Source: an uncultured bacterium (GTDB lineage: Bacteria; Verrucomicrobiota; Lentisphaeria; Victivallales; UBA1829). From it: DNA of 64,000 nucleotides. Numbering within the stretch: position 1 is the stretch's first letter; each line of letters begins with the position of its first letter. Positions 46,701 through 55,235 of the stretch are shown piece after piece. Location of the stretch: positions 62,001 to 126,000 of the forward strand of contig URKJ01000003.1 in NCBI GenBank assembly GCA_900548385.1. The letters are read 5' to 3'. The notes beneath the pieces were generated by a model. It searched no databases. It was not told the origin of the DNA and saw nothing but the letters and a program-made list of their open reading frames with translations. The position numbers and the translations under genes are program-made.

Positions 46701-47071
46701 ATGACGGCTTCAGGAAAACTGGCAGTGTAATCCCAGCGGATTTTATATTTGCCCAGTTTGGTGATTTTGCTGATGATCGTTCCGGAAACTTTTCTGCCGT
46801 CTTTTCCGGAGATGGTCAGATCCGCTTTGATCGTTTCATTTTCCTTCCGGATATTGGAAAACGATCCGGGTTTGTAGTGGGTATCCACGAAATCCAGAAT
46901 TACGAGATCGTCCATTTTGTCGAGCCGCTTTTTCTGGAAATCGGGCTGTCCGGTTTCCGCCCGGCTGATGAGTTCGATTCCTTTCTGTGCGGAATGGCGG
47001 TACCACTCGTCAGCATTCAACAACAGAGCGGCGACAGACAGAACAGCGGTGATTGTGTGTTTGAGGTTCAT
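43706..47071 (-). CDS. Very large secreted clan GH-A glycoside hydrolase
   Basis: 1121 residues with a signal peptide (cleavage near LLLNA-D, residue 20-21). Residues about 20-480 form beta-rich modules that I cannot assign to a family. A TIM-barrel domain follows (about 490-870) with FWGCNITEDANMM, YNAVRLHHFDEH, acid/base candidate E644 in LINENP, and nucleophile candidate E791 in MITEWHF. The C-terminal 200 residues are again beta-rich. The protein is presumably exported and attacks a complex polysaccharide. It follows a pseudopilin gene by 22 bp under a LacI-type regulator. Confidence 0.78.
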   Translation of the reverse strand: MNLKHTITAVLSVAALLLNADEWYRHSAQKGIELISRAETGQPDFQKKRLDKMDDLVILDFVDTHYKPGSFSNIRKENETIKADLTISGKDGRKVSGTIISKITKLGKYKIRWDYTASFPEAVMLRNCYFGIGMNKAMLGRTVQLVHWKTEQVVLAAEKEGHLAHGPWGHPVKAVRIPLNRGELIVSKFPYPGKKHSVSLIKYGKDYAHIRLWAAHDPIKTLNYSMELEYRPWQSEPISLRNAVNMGFADSVANDRKGGWTDQGPDNDLRIFPVGRHCYGPAVFDVIDPSSNNGKAAMVFANPSRDSMLRKAIVPVDGRQFDYLYLLHCTAWSSPKHIAGTIDVTYADGSVQKITVRDQHDVANWWSTQNVKNAPCVWSSENFFSTVGMFMTRFPVDPAKKIIKLTFRTGNQSVWCVVAASGVRGKNIPFPFQVDKETPLVIADGPKWKKFRYFFQPFYIKDGSAYDLSMMSGSEPAGKYGKLQVKGDKFVFEKQPDKPVRFWGCNITEDANMMKERERKLFPKLIKQLGYNAVRLHHFDEHLMVKGAKFEIDKERLDRFFRTFAALKNAGLYVTIDLFTMRTSGFEDMHGKTAHIYKILSWYHPAVRKNIERFAKVILTTKNPYTGMTMAEDPALISVGLINENPRLETHEEHKYPNTLKFWNDLYKPPFDAWCKEKGITQTDHPAPETWAQFQMENHVKAFQHYKKFLRGLGVTVPVSDISNSSNLLLAPIRQNFDYTDIHWYFDHPIVSPGFKPPFIFHNRSSLESIYRTPLASIAQRQKGKPVMITEWHFCCPNQYRAEGGAAGGAYAALNGINGIFDFNPVLFSYRWGEPMSSQHVPMGMFSTYDDPVNFHNALITALLFLRGDVKEADREFLLRVSPDIYKDKNALLYTNFGRKWRGQPLPSFTVFGAVGKIGIEVSAEKGGKDTFDNNELLKTCRNDDPFTELRERGFMKNGVIISTTGEITAVPSGKQLKVVTPRSEALVQEGAEQSGKLLSVRKNSTFSNIFAGALDDASLFRSRRVLVIHTTNVMPSTTYSLYRGNLHLHKTGSMPYFIRRGSAEISLKNQGSGTPKLYALDMHGNRVAEIPFTNRNGIITFTANNDLGKHCPMAYELIRQ

Positions 47072-47093
47072 TGTGTTTTCCTGTTTTGATGTG

Positions 47094-47906
47094 TCAGAGG
47101 CTCAGACTGTTGAAATTCAGATCGAAGATGATGGCATTGCCGCCTTTATATCTTCCGTTGTATTGCGAGGCCATTGCCGCCGTTCCCATTGCGCGGGCGG
47201 AAAAATCCAGGAACAGACTGTTCGCTTTGTTTGTATGGCGCAGATGGAGCCTGTAGTTACTCCAGAGATAATGCTCCGTCTGAAAAGCGGATATCTGGCA
47301 TTTTACATCTTTCAGGGCGCTGTCGGCCAGCAGCGGAGTTTTAGACGGCTGATTCTGCGGGACCCAGACAAACGCCGTTTTTCCGATTCTTTGAAGTTTG
47401 ATGAAGCGTTCTGCATCGGTAGTTCTGTCATTCAGAGGAGCGCCTGTCAGACAGCCGTTCATGCCGAATGTTTCCCGTGGTGTATAGTTGGTCCCGCTGA
47501 CTTCTCCTTTGAAATCCAGAGAAGGGCAGCGGAACATTTTATACCCTGTCCGGTTATACCATTTTTCCGTTACGGAGTCCGGTACGCCGAGAACGCCCTC
47601 CCGGACACTGCGCATCCAGGTGCTTGCGGTTGAGGGGGATGCAACGCTTTGGGCTGACGGGACCCAGCTGTCGAATGAGTCGATATATTGGGCGATCACC
47701 AGTCCGCTCTGCTTGAGATTTCCCAGGCAGGACATTGCTTTTGCCTTTTCCCGCGCCGATTGCAAGGCCGGCAAAAGCATGCCTGTCAGGATAGCAATGA
47801 TTGCAATTACAATGAGGAGTTCTATAAGGGTAAATTGATTTGCATTCCGGGATGAAAAGAGCTGTTTCGTTTGGAAATCCTGTATTTTTAATGTCTTTGT
47901 TTTCAT
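47094..47906 (-). CDS. Pseudopilin-like protein (FTLIELL, H-x9-D)
   Basis: 270 residues. A 24-residue leader ends in NANQ, followed by FTLIELLIVIAIIAIL, a hydrophobic helix and AREKAKAMSCLGNLKQ. Gln, not Gly, precedes the Phe. The C-terminal H-x9-D motif is followed by F where the usual motif has G (RHTNKANSLFLDF). Sits 22 bp upstream of the 1121-residue glycosidase and 28 bp downstream of a small ORF; probably cotranscribed from 48155. Confidence 0.87.
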   Translation of the reverse strand: MKTKTLKIQDFQTKQLFSSRNANQFTLIELLIVIAIIAILTGMLLPALQSAREKAKAMSCLGNLKQSGLVIAQYIDSFDSWVPSAQSVASPSTASTWMRSVREGVLGVPDSVTEKWYNRTGYKMFRCPSLDFKGEVSGTNYTPRETFGMNGCLTGAPLNDRTTDAERFIKLQRIGKTAFVWVPQNQPSKTPLLADSALKDVKCQISAFQTEHYLWSNYRLHLRHTNKANSLFLDFSARAMGTAAMASQYNGRYKGGNAIIFDLNFNSLSL

Positions 47907-47934
47907 GCCTGGCTCCTTTTTCTTTGCTACATAT

Positions 47935-48108
47935 TTATTGTATGTTCAATATTTTGAGGTTTGGAATGATCGGCGGATAATCCGTAACGGGTCCGGGACA
48001 GGTTCCGCCCGGCATTTCAAATCCCGCACCGGATTCATTGTGTTCGATTTCCGCATTGAACAGACCGTAAATATAGGGGAACGGTCCATATTTTGCATCA
48101 AAAAACAT
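47935..48108 (-). CDS. Possible 57-residue protein ahead of the pseudopilin
   Basis: An ATG at 48108 lies nine bases after AAAGGA and within the short space behind the promoter at 48155. The peptide is Pro/Gly-rich (FEMPGG, CPGPVTDYPP) with no signal peptide or family I recognise. Codon choice is similar to that of neighbours (GGC, CCG, ATT). It fills much of the 310-bp space between the lacI-type gene and the pseudopilin. It may be a leader peptide, a small accessory protein or chance. Confidence 0.35.
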   Translation of the reverse strand: MFFDAKYGPFPYIYGLFNAEIEHNESGAGFEMPGGTCPGPVTDYPPIIPNLKILNIQ

Positions 48109-48129
48109 AACGCTCTTTCCTTTGTTTCT

Positions 48130-48144
48130 GAATCCCTTTGATTC
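48130..48144. promoter_or_regulatory. Putative LacI-type operator
   Basis: Inverted repeat GAATC (48130-48134) and GATTC (48140-48144) with a 5-bp centre, placed just downstream of the -10 box, where binding would block transcription. The neighbouring LacI-family protein is the obvious candidate. Confidence 0.4.
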
Positions 48145-48154
48145 GCTCTCTTTA

Positions 48155-48183
48155 ATTATACAATAAAACAGTGAAAATGACAA
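48155..48183 (-). promoter_or_regulatory. Consensus promoter of the pseudopilin-glycosidase cassette
   Basis: Minus strand: TTGTCA (48178-48183), 17-bp spacer, TATAAT (48155-48160). The spacer end and bases after the -10 box nearly match those of 14548-14576. Confidence 0.78.
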
Positions 48184-48216
48184 TAGGGAAAAAAAGCGTT
48201 TTTAAGACGAAAAATG

Positions 48217-49206
48217 TTACAGGTGTTTCATTTTGCGAACAGTTCCCTCTACGGTCAGTGTTGCGTTAAGGGAAAGCTCAATCGGTCTCTGATGCTGCAT
48301 GACCGGACGGTTCCGGACGAAATATTCAACCCAGTCCAGCAATTCCCGGACGCGTCCCCCGATATGGTCGACATGGAGCGGATAATCCGGCCAGCGGAGA
48401 TCCAGCGGACTGCCGAATGCGAGACAGCTGAACTGTCCGTATTGTTCCGGAAAGCGGGAGAGCATCCGGTTTTCGAATGCGGCATAGCCGGTTGAGGCGA
48501 CAAAGAAAATGGCGGTCGGCAATTTGTTTTCCGGTGTTTTTGCCATGTACTCTTCCCAGATGTATTCATCGTACACTTTTCCGGGGATCACAATGCTGTC
48601 TATTCGCACTTTCGGGTCAATTCCGAGCATTGCCGCAATGAAGAAATTCAGGCGCGGAATGCCGTCTGTGTGCTGCTCCCGCCGATGAACCAGAATATGG
48701 CGGTGTCCCTGTTCGTACAGATATTGCGCCGCCAGCTGACAGGAACGTGCATCGTTGAAGCGAAGCTGCACATCCATTTCCGCAATGGGGAAAACACCGA
48801 TCGCGAGGATGTTGGGATTTTCATGCTTTGCCGCATCAACGATCTCCTGTGGCTGAGTGGCGAGGAATAGGACGACTTCCGCGGTGGAGACCGCATTGAG
48901 AAAATTCTCCCGGTCATGCGTGCTGTTCGTGAATACGCAGTTGAAATCCTTGGAAAGCCGTTCCAGTAACGGGGGAAGGAAATAGTCGAGATAATCGTTG
49001 TCACCGGAATCGAAGATAACAGTTGTTTTTTTAGCGGAGTAGAGAAATACGCCTTTTTCATTGAGCACTTCAAGAATACGCCGCCGGGTGGTCTCTTTTA
49101 CATTGTCTTTCCGGTTCAGGACACGGTAGAGAGTCGTTGCGGAGATATTCAGGTCGCGCGCGATCTGGCGGAAATTCGGTCGTTGCTGAAAGTTTCTTCG
49201 GGGCAT
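48217..49206 (-). CDS. LacI-family transcriptional regulator
   Basis: 329 residues. N-terminal helix-turn-helix near 12-35 (FRQIARDLNISATTLYRVLNRK) and a periplasmic-binding-protein-like sensor (about 60-325) with YLYEQGHRHILVHRR, the usual ligand-domain hinge block. It lies directly upstream of the promoter/operator of the pseudopilin-glycosidase cassette and probably controls it. Its own start is 14 bp after a nitroreductase gene, so it may also be read through from there. Confidence 0.88.
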   Translation of the reverse strand: MPRRNFQQRPNFRQIARDLNISATTLYRVLNRKDNVKETTRRRILEVLNEKGVFLYSAKKTTVIFDSGDNDYLDYFLPPLLERLSKDFNCVFTNSTHDRENFLNAVSTAEVVLFLATQPQEIVDAAKHENPNILAIGVFPIAEMDVQLRFNDARSCQLAAQYLYEQGHRHILVHRREQHTDGIPRLNFFIAAMLGIDPKVRIDSIVIPGKVYDEYIWEEYMAKTPENKLPTAIFFVASTGYAAFENRMLSRFPEQYGQFSCLAFGSPLDLRWPDYPLHVDHIGGRVRELLDWVEYFVRNRPVMQHQRPIELSLNATLTVEGTVRKMKHL

Positions 49207-49220
49207 ATCCGGAGTCCTGT

Positions 49221-49754
49221 TTACCGCAGAAATGTGAGAATTTCCTCCAGCGGAAACCGGGCGGTCGGCTCCCGCTTTTCATCAGGATAGCCGACGGAGA
49301 TGAACGAGACCGGAGTGACGTCAAACGGAAGACCGAGGATCTTTTTTGCCGCCGCCGCTTTGATCCAGCCGATCCAGCAGGTGCCGAGTCCGCGTTCTTC
49401 CGCGGCAAGCACGAAATGCTCTCCGGCGATTCCGAGGTCGATATATTCGTAATGGATTCCCGAAAGCAGCGGTGCGAGAACATGCGTTGCCAGTTTCTTT
49501 TTCATGCAGAGTACCATGATGGTCGGAGCCTGTTTCAACCACGGCATGCGGATGCCCGGAAGCAGAGCGTCGCGGCAGAGCCGTTCCCGGAGTTCCGGAG
49601 AACTGACCGCATAGAAGCGCCACGGCTGTTTATTGCAAGCGGAGGGTGCGAGACGCGCCGCCTCCACACATTCCCGGATCAGGTTGTCCGCGACCGGCTG
49701 TTCCCGGTAGGCGCGGCAGCTGCGGCGGTTTCTTACGGCGTTTTCCAGTTCCAT
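49221..49754 (-). CDS. Nitroreductase-family flavoprotein
   Basis: 177 residues of the FMN-dependent nitroreductase fold: NRRSCRAYREQPV near 8-20, ARLAPSACNKQPWRFYAV near 33-50, and GLGTCWIGWI near 123-132. Reduces nitro, quinone or enone compounds with NAD(P)H in this family; natural substrate unknown. GGAG eight bases before the ATG. It follows the methyltransferase gene after 3 bp. Confidence 0.88.
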   Translation of the reverse strand: MELENAVRNRRSCRAYREQPVADNLIRECVEAARLAPSACNKQPWRFYAVSSPELRERLCRDALLPGIRMPWLKQAPTIMVLCMKKKLATHVLAPLLSGIHYEYIDLGIAGEHFVLAAEERGLGTCWIGWIKAAAAKKILGLPFDVTPVSFISVGYPDEKREPTARFPLEEILTFLR

Positions 49755-49757
49755 GCG

Positions 49758-50405
49758 TCATTCTCCTCCGGTTTGTTTCCTTCCTGCAAAATAGAATCCG
49801 TTGGACGTATGTCCGTTCATGGTGTGATAGACAACGCTTTCCGCTTCCAGTTCCCCGAATTTGGAAAAAAGCCGTTTCATATAGCCGGGATCATGGTGCC
49901 GGAGTACGACGCCTTCCGGCAGTTCGAAGATGCCGTAAGTGCCGTAAACCTTTTCCCATGCGGCGTAACGCTCCCGGTTGCGGGGATCGCTGTTCAGAAG
50001 AAAGTCGTTGACGTAGAGCAGACCGCCGGGTTTGAGGACCCGGTGGATCTCATCCAGAAGTGCGCTCTGGTCCTGATCGGCGACAATACAGGTCAGGACG
50101 GCACAGAGCAGGACCGCATCGAATGACGCATCGGGAAAATCAATGGTATCCGCCGGCTGAAGCCGCAGGTCCAGAAACGGAAACTGGCGCTTGCCGCGTT
50201 CGATCAGACCTTCCGAAATATCAATGCCGCACAGATTGCGGAACCCAAGCGAATGAAGTTCGTTCAGGATCCGCCCGTAACCGCAGCCGACATCAAGGAT
50301 TGCGGCATCCCGGTTCACATAGCGGCAGAATACGGCGGACTGCATCGGAGTCGTGAACTCCTTGGTGTCGGCGACTTTGTTCCAGTACTCCTTCTGGGTG
50401 CTCAT
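49758..50405 (-). CDS. Class I SAM-dependent methyltransferase
   Basis: 215 residues from the ATG at 50405, which overlaps the deaminase stop (ATGA). Motif I is LDVGCGYGRIL near 38-48; DIS acid loop follows (CGIDISEG), then VLLCAVLTCI and HRVLKPGGLLYVNDF. The fold is clear, but the acceptor cannot be read. A longer upstream frame inside the deaminase gene is rejected. Confidence 0.82.
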   Translation of the reverse strand: MSTQKEYWNKVADTKEFTTPMQSAVFCRYVNRDAAILDVGCGYGRILNELHSLGFRNLCGIDISEGLIERGKRQFPFLDLRLQPADTIDFPDASFDAVLLCAVLTCIVADQDQSALLDEIHRVLKPGGLLYVNDFLLNSDPRNRERYAAWEKVYGTYGIFELPEGVVLRHHDPGYMKRLFSKFGELEAESVVYHTMNGHTSNGFYFAGRKQTGGE

Positions 50406-50878
50406 GCCTGTTCCTTCTCTCCGAGAGCGCGGATTTTCACGCCGGCTTCCTGAAGGATTGCGCGGGAGGTGGAGTCGATCGAATACCGCTCCCGGTAGAC
50501 TACTTCCCGGATGCCCGCGTTGATGATCATTTTTGCGCAGAGCAGGCACGGGCTGAATGTCGTGTAGAGCGTGGAGTCCTTGACGCAGATTCCGTGGTAG
50601 GCTGCCTGCACGATCGCGTTTTCCTCGCCGTGCGAACAGAGGCATTCGGTGAGGTTCGTGCCGGAGGGAGCATGGGAGGAACAGCGCGGACAGCCCCCCT
50701 CGTTGCAGTTGCGGATTCCGCGCGGGGTTCCGTTGTAGCCGGTCGAAATGATCCGTTTGTCCTTGACGATCACGGCGGCGACATGGCGGCGCGAGCAGTT
50801 GCTGCGGAGTGCGACCACATTCGCAATCTCCATAAAATATTCATCCCAGTCGGGGCGTTCTCTCGGCGGTTCGCTCAT
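50402..50878 (-). CDS. dCMP deaminase family (ComEB-like)
   Basis: Zinc-dependent deaminase of the dCMP/cytidine family. 158 residues with the zinc site HGEEN (H and the proton-shuttling E) near 82-86 and SPCLLC near 109-114, plus a Cys-rich insert (NCNEGGCPRCSSH, CLCSH) that commonly binds a second metal. GAAGGAG precedes the ATG. It probably supplies dUMP for dTMP synthesis, complementing tmk. Confidence 0.9.
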   Translation of the reverse strand: MSEPPRERPDWDEYFMEIANVVALRSNCSRRHVAAVIVKDKRIISTGYNGTPRGIRNCNEGGCPRCSSHAPSGTNLTECLCSHGEENAIVQAAYHGICVKDSTLYTTFSPCLLCAKMIINAGIREVVYRERYSIDSTSRAILQEAGVKIRALGEKEQA

Positions 50879-50899
50879 TTTTTTCGACTCCTTCTTTAT

Positions 50900-53236
50900 T
50901 CAGAAAAGATCCATTTGCGAGATACCCCAGTTTTCCTCCTCGACAGGCGGATCCGGGCGTATCGGTTCTTTCGGTTCGACTTTGGTTATGGTGCCGTTTT
51001 CGACCACGCCTTCCGCCGGGTCTTTCTCTTTCGGCGCGGCGGGAGCCGCTTTTTCTTCCGGGGGCAGGTTGATCAGTGCAGGTTCGTCGCTCTGTTCCGT
51101 TCCGTCCAGATAGCGTACAAACGTGATTTTCTGCAGTTTGCGCGGGAAGAGCAGGGCTCCGCCCGCTTTCGGCGAACGCACCAGCGGTGCTTTGGAAAGA
51201 TCCACATTCTGAATCTGCCGCGCCTTGATCGGGGTGTCGATCCGGCATTCATAGACTGCATTCGGGCGCGGCGTGATGAGTTCCAGCCGGCAGCCTTCCG
51301 GACAGATGCGGTACTCCTTGTCCTTGATGAACCGTGCGATCGCACACCGTTTGTAATAGACTTTGCCCGATTTCACGTTCGAGTAAACGATGCCGAATTC
51401 CGTCGATTGGTCGTATTTGCGGAATTCGTACAGTTTGTCGATAAAAATCTTGTCGGGAATATCAATGACCTTGTAAACGCCTTTCCGTTCGATGCAGAGC
51501 AGATGGTCGAATTCGTTGCAGAGGACGAGGTCATCGCTCTTCACGCTGGTTCCGACATAACAGTTCTTGCGGTCCCAGTAAACGCGGATATTGTTGAGCG
51601 CGATTGCTTTTGCATCAATTTTATTGAAGCCTTCGAGTTTGATTTCGGTGCGGCGCGGGAAATTTTCACCGTATTTGTCGAGCAGTTCCTGCAGTTTGCG
51701 GATTGCGTATTTCTTGAGCTGTTTGAGATTTTTCTGTGCCTCGTCGAGCATGGAGTTAAGCTCCGCCATCTCTTTCCGGTTCTGTTCGATATCGAACAGA
51801 GAGATGCGGCGGATCGGAATTGCGAGCAGTTTTTCGATCTCGGAATCGGGAATGATGCCTTCGGTCAGCTGATCCAGACGCTTCTGCGTTTCCCTGTCCC
51901 CGGCGGCATAGCCGCGCACACGGACGCTTTCTTCCAACTGCTGAACGAGCGGGAACCATTCGTCGCGGAACTTGTCGAGTCCGGCGCGAACCTCGGCACT
52001 GATCTTTTCCTGCGTCTTGCAGGATTCGATACGTTTATAGATACGTTCTTCGATGAAGATTTGGGCGAGGGTTCGGAAAAGCAGTTTATCCAGATACTTG
52101 CCGATTTCGATATTGAGTTCCGCGCGGAGGTAATCAAGCAGTTTTTCCGTGTTGCGGCGCAGAACGTCGGAGACGGTCATGCGGACCGGCTTGTTGTCGC
52201 GGATCACCATCATGTTGAGCGAGAGGCTCATGGAGCAGTCGGTATACTTGTAAAGCGCCTGGATCGCCCGCTGGGGATCGTATCCGCGCTGCGGAACGAT
52301 TTCGATGCAGACTTCTTCCGCGGTCAGGTCATGAATCGACGCGATCTTGATTTTACTTTTATTGATGGCGCGGTCGATGGATTCCAACAGCTTCTGCGTA
52401 TCGGTGAGTGCAGGGATCTCACGGATGATGAGATTCCGTCCGTCGATGTCGATCCGGGCGCGGAGCGTGATTTTTCCGTTGCCGTCTTCGTATTCGGAAG
52501 CGTCCATGATTCCGCCCTGGAGAAAGTCCGGATAGAGCTGGAACGGTTCGTCGCGCAGGACGGAGATCTGCGCATTGAGCAGTTCATTGAAATTGTGCGG
52601 CATAATGTCGGTCCGCGTTCCCGGAGCGAGTCCGGATGCGCCCATCAGCAGGAGCGACGGTATTTTGATCGGCAAACGGACCGGTTCCAGGTTGCGGGAA
52701 TCGTAGGAGTCCACGAGTTCGGTGATGTCGTCGTTGAACAGCACGTCGCGTCCGAGCGGGGAAAGCCGCGCTTCGATGTAACGCGCGGCGGCGGCGCGGT
52801 CTCCGGTCACGATACTGCCGAAATTTCCCTGTTTGTCGATGAACAGTTCCTTATTGGCGAGATAGACCAGCGCGCCTTCGATGGAGGCGTCGCCGTGCGG
52901 ATGAAATTTCATCGTTCCGCCGACGATATTCGCCACTTTGTGGTAGGAGCCGTCGTCGATGCGGTGCATTTCCCAGAGAATACGCCGCTGAACGGGCTTG
53001 AGTCCGTCATCGACATCCGGGATTGCGCGGTCTTTGATCACATAGGAGGCGTATTCGATGTAATTGCTGTTCATCATCCGGCGCAGCAGCTCGTTGGCAC
53101 CTGCCGACTGTTCCGCGACGTCGGAGAGGTCTTCCTCTTCGTCAATGACCGTCACCGGGACGGCGGGAGTCTCTTCGACGGGAGGCACGGCCGGTTCCTG
53201 TTCGCCGGAATGATTTGCGGTTTTCTTTTTTGCCAT
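50900..53236 (-). CDS. parC: Type IIA topoisomerase subunit A (ParC/GyrA-like)
   Basis: DNA cleavage/religation subunit. 778 residues from the ATG at 53236 (a GTG six bases earlier is also possible). Key parts: DGLKPVQRRIL, FHPHGDASIEGALVYLANKE, and catalytic Y153 in RYIEARLS. The C-terminal region (about 490-700) is diverged and no GyrA-box is evident, and the tail ends in acidic/Pro-rich sequence, so topoisomerase IV is preferred to gyrase. Directly after parE. Confidence 0.85.
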   Translation of the reverse strand: MAKKKTANHSGEQEPAVPPVEETPAVPVTVIDEEEDLSDVAEQSAGANELLRRMMNSNYIEYASYVIKDRAIPDVDDGLKPVQRRILWEMHRIDDGSYHKVANIVGGTMKFHPHGDASIEGALVYLANKELFIDKQGNFGSIVTGDRAAAARYIEARLSPLGRDVLFNDDITELVDSYDSRNLEPVRLPIKIPSLLLMGASGLAPGTRTDIMPHNFNELLNAQISVLRDEPFQLYPDFLQGGIMDASEYEDGNGKITLRARIDIDGRNLIIREIPALTDTQKLLESIDRAINKSKIKIASIHDLTAEEVCIEIVPQRGYDPQRAIQALYKYTDCSMSLSLNMMVIRDNKPVRMTVSDVLRRNTEKLLDYLRAELNIEIGKYLDKLLFRTLAQIFIEERIYKRIESCKTQEKISAEVRAGLDKFRDEWFPLVQQLEESVRVRGYAAGDRETQKRLDQLTEGIIPDSEIEKLLAIPIRRISLFDIEQNRKEMAELNSMLDEAQKNLKQLKKYAIRKLQELLDKYGENFPRRTEIKLEGFNKIDAKAIALNNIRVYWDRKNCYVGTSVKSDDLVLCNEFDHLLCIERKGVYKVIDIPDKIFIDKLYEFRKYDQSTEFGIVYSNVKSGKVYYKRCAIARFIKDKEYRICPEGCRLELITPRPNAVYECRIDTPIKARQIQNVDLSKAPLVRSPKAGGALLFPRKLQKITFVRYLDGTEQSDEPALINLPPEEKAAPAAPKEKDPAEGVVENGTITKVEPKEPIRPDPPVEEENWGISQMDLF

Positions 53237-53238
53237 TG

Positions 53239-55149
53239 TCACACCAGATTATTTTGAATGAATTCCCAGCGTTCCGGGGTGTTGTCGCCCATATAGAAAC
53301 GCAGCATTTCGTTGATGCCTTTTGTCTGATCAATCGTCACCTGCTCCAGACGGATATTTTCGTCGATGAACTGCCGGAACTCTTTCGGGGAGATTTCACC
53401 GAGTCCTTTGAAGCGTGTGATTTCCGCATTTTTTCCGATCAGCGCGGCTTTTTCATCGCGTTCCTCTTCGGAATAGCAGTAGTAGGTCTTTTCGTTTGCC
53501 TTCTCCTCCGGGGCGCCGTTTTTGTCTTTTTTCGCCGTTCTGCGTGTCGCTTTCCGTTCGTCTTTCTTTCCTTTCGGCCGCACGCGGAAGAGCGGCGTTT
53601 CAAGGATGTAGAGATGGCCTGTTTGAACGAGCTGTTCAAAATAGGAGAGGAAGAACGTAATCAGCAGATTGCGGATATGCAGTCCGTCCACGTCGGCATC
53701 GGTTGCGATCACCACTTTGTTGTAGCGGAGATTTTCGATGTCCTCTTCGATGTCGAGCGTGCGCATGATGCAGAAAAGCTCTTCGACCGTATAGACCGTT
53801 TCCAGTTTTTTGCCGAAACAGTTGAACGGCTTTCCCTTGAGAGCGAACACCGCCTGCGTGTTGGGGTCACGGCTCTGGACCATTGATCCGCCCGCGGAAT
53901 CGCCTTCGGTTAGGAAGATCATGGTTTCGCTTCCGTATCCGGAGCGGTCGCCGAAATGATATTTGCAGTCACGCAGTTTGCTGTTGCGGATGCTGAGTTT
54001 CTTTTCAAACTCCTTGCCTTTCTTTTTGACCGCCTGAATTTCCTTGCGGACATCCTCGTTTTTCTTGATTTTTTCGAGCAGCAGGTTGGCTTCTTCGGTG
54101 TGACGGTAAAGGTAGTCTTCGACCGCCTGTTTGACGGCGGGAACGATCCAGCTTTTCACGTCGGTGTTGCCGAGCTTGTTCTTGGTCTGCGATTCAAAGA
54201 CCGGCTCCTGAAGTTTGATGGCGATGGAGCCGACGATGCCGCCGCGGAGATCCTTGGCGTCATAGTCTTTACCGGAGTATTCGTTTACCGCGCGGAGCAG
54301 GGCTTCCTTGAAAGCGGATTCGTGTGTGCCGCCGTCGTTGGTGTATTGTCCGTTGACGAATGAGAAATAGCTTTCCCCGAAATCCGCCACATGAGTGAAC
54401 GCAAATTCAAGCGTTTTATCTTTGTAGTGAATGACTTCATACAGACTTTCGTCCTGTACGCGGTTGTCGATCAGGTCCTTGAGTCCGTGTTTGGAGTAGA
54501 ACCGCTCGGCACCGTTCAGATACAGGGAGAGCCCGCTGTTCAGATAGGCATACATCCACAGACGTTTCTTGACGAATTCCGGATTGATGTGATATTTCGG
54601 GAACAGCTGATTGTCCGGTACGAATTCGACCTGCGTTCCGTTGCGTTCTTCGGTGTCGCCGCTGTCCTCCCGGACAAGTTTTCCCCGTTCGAATTCGGCG
54701 CGTTTGAATTTGCCGTCGCGGTACGAGGTGGCGATGAACCGTTCAGAGAGCGCGTTGACCGCTTTTGTACCGACGCCGTTCAAACCGACGGAGAACTGGA
54801 ATACGTCGCTGTTGTATTTTGCTCCGGTATTGATCTGTGAAACGCAGTCCACGAGTTTTTCCAACGGGATCCCGCGTCCGTAATCGCGGATTTTAACAAA
54901 ATTTTCGCGCAGGGTCACGTCGATCCGCCGTCCGCAGCCCATGATGAATTCGTCGACGGAGTTGTCGATCACTTCCTTGATGAGAACGTAAACACCGTCG
55001 TTCTCATGGGTGCCGTCGCCCAGTTTCCCGATATACATGCCCGGACGATGGCGAATGTGCTCCAGCGAGCTCAAAGTTTTAATAGCATCTGCATCATAGG
55101 CAACCGCGGTGGGGACCGGGGAGCTTATGTTATCCTGTTCGTCATCCAT
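53239..55149 (-). CDS. parE: Type IIA topoisomerase subunit B (ParE/GyrB-like)
   Basis: ATPase subunit. 636 residues from the ATG at 55149; upstream codons lie before the promoter. GHKL ATPase motifs: EVIDNSVDEF near 53-62, DYGRGIP near 85-91, GLNGVGTKAVNALS near 114-127. TOPRIM: LTEGDSAGGS near 391-400 and the DADVDG loop near 467-472. A Lys/Arg/Glu-rich insert of about 45 residues lies in the TOPRIM half (KGKKDERKATRRTAKKDKNG region). Followed by parC almost without spacer. Confidence 0.88.
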   Translation of the reverse strand: MDDEQDNISSPVPTAVAYDADAIKTLSSLEHIRHRPGMYIGKLGDGTHENDGVYVLIKEVIDNSVDEFIMGCGRRIDVTLRENFVKIRDYGRGIPLEKLVDCVSQINTGAKYNSDVFQFSVGLNGVGTKAVNALSERFIATSYRDGKFKRAEFERGKLVREDSGDTEERNGTQVEFVPDNQLFPKYHINPEFVKKRLWMYAYLNSGLSLYLNGAERFYSKHGLKDLIDNRVQDESLYEVIHYKDKTLEFAFTHVADFGESYFSFVNGQYTNDGGTHESAFKEALLRAVNEYSGKDYDAKDLRGGIVGSIAIKLQEPVFESQTKNKLGNTDVKSWIVPAVKQAVEDYLYRHTEEANLLLEKIKKNEDVRKEIQAVKKKGKEFEKKLSIRNSKLRDCKYHFGDRSGYGSETMIFLTEGDSAGGSMVQSRDPNTQAVFALKGKPFNCFGKKLETVYTVEELFCIMRTLDIEEDIENLRYNKVVIATDADVDGLHIRNLLITFFLSYFEQLVQTGHLYILETPLFRVRPKGKKDERKATRRTAKKDKNGAPEEKANEKTYYCYSEEERDEKAALIGKNAEITRFKGLGEISPKEFRQFIDENIRLEQVTIDQTKGINEMLRFYMGDNTPERWEFIQNNLV

Positions 55150-55198
55150 AAATCGTCTTTCTTCCGTGTTTAGTCTTCCGCCGCCGGGCGGATTCAAA

Positions 55199-55226
55199 AA
55201 TATATATCGGCGGGCCCGATTTTCAA
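55199..55226 (-). promoter_or_regulatory. Promoter of parE-parC
   Basis: Minus strand: TTGAAA (55221-55226), 16-bp spacer, TATATT (55199-55204), between bioD stop and parE start. Confidence 0.55.
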
Positions 55227-55235
55227 GTCTTTTTC

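Noticed and set aside
50594..53257. An 887-codon plus-strand frame opposite parC and the dCMP deaminase
   Set aside because: Spans several real genes on the other strand; composition (Phe/Val/Asp-rich) is that of a reverse-complement shadow.
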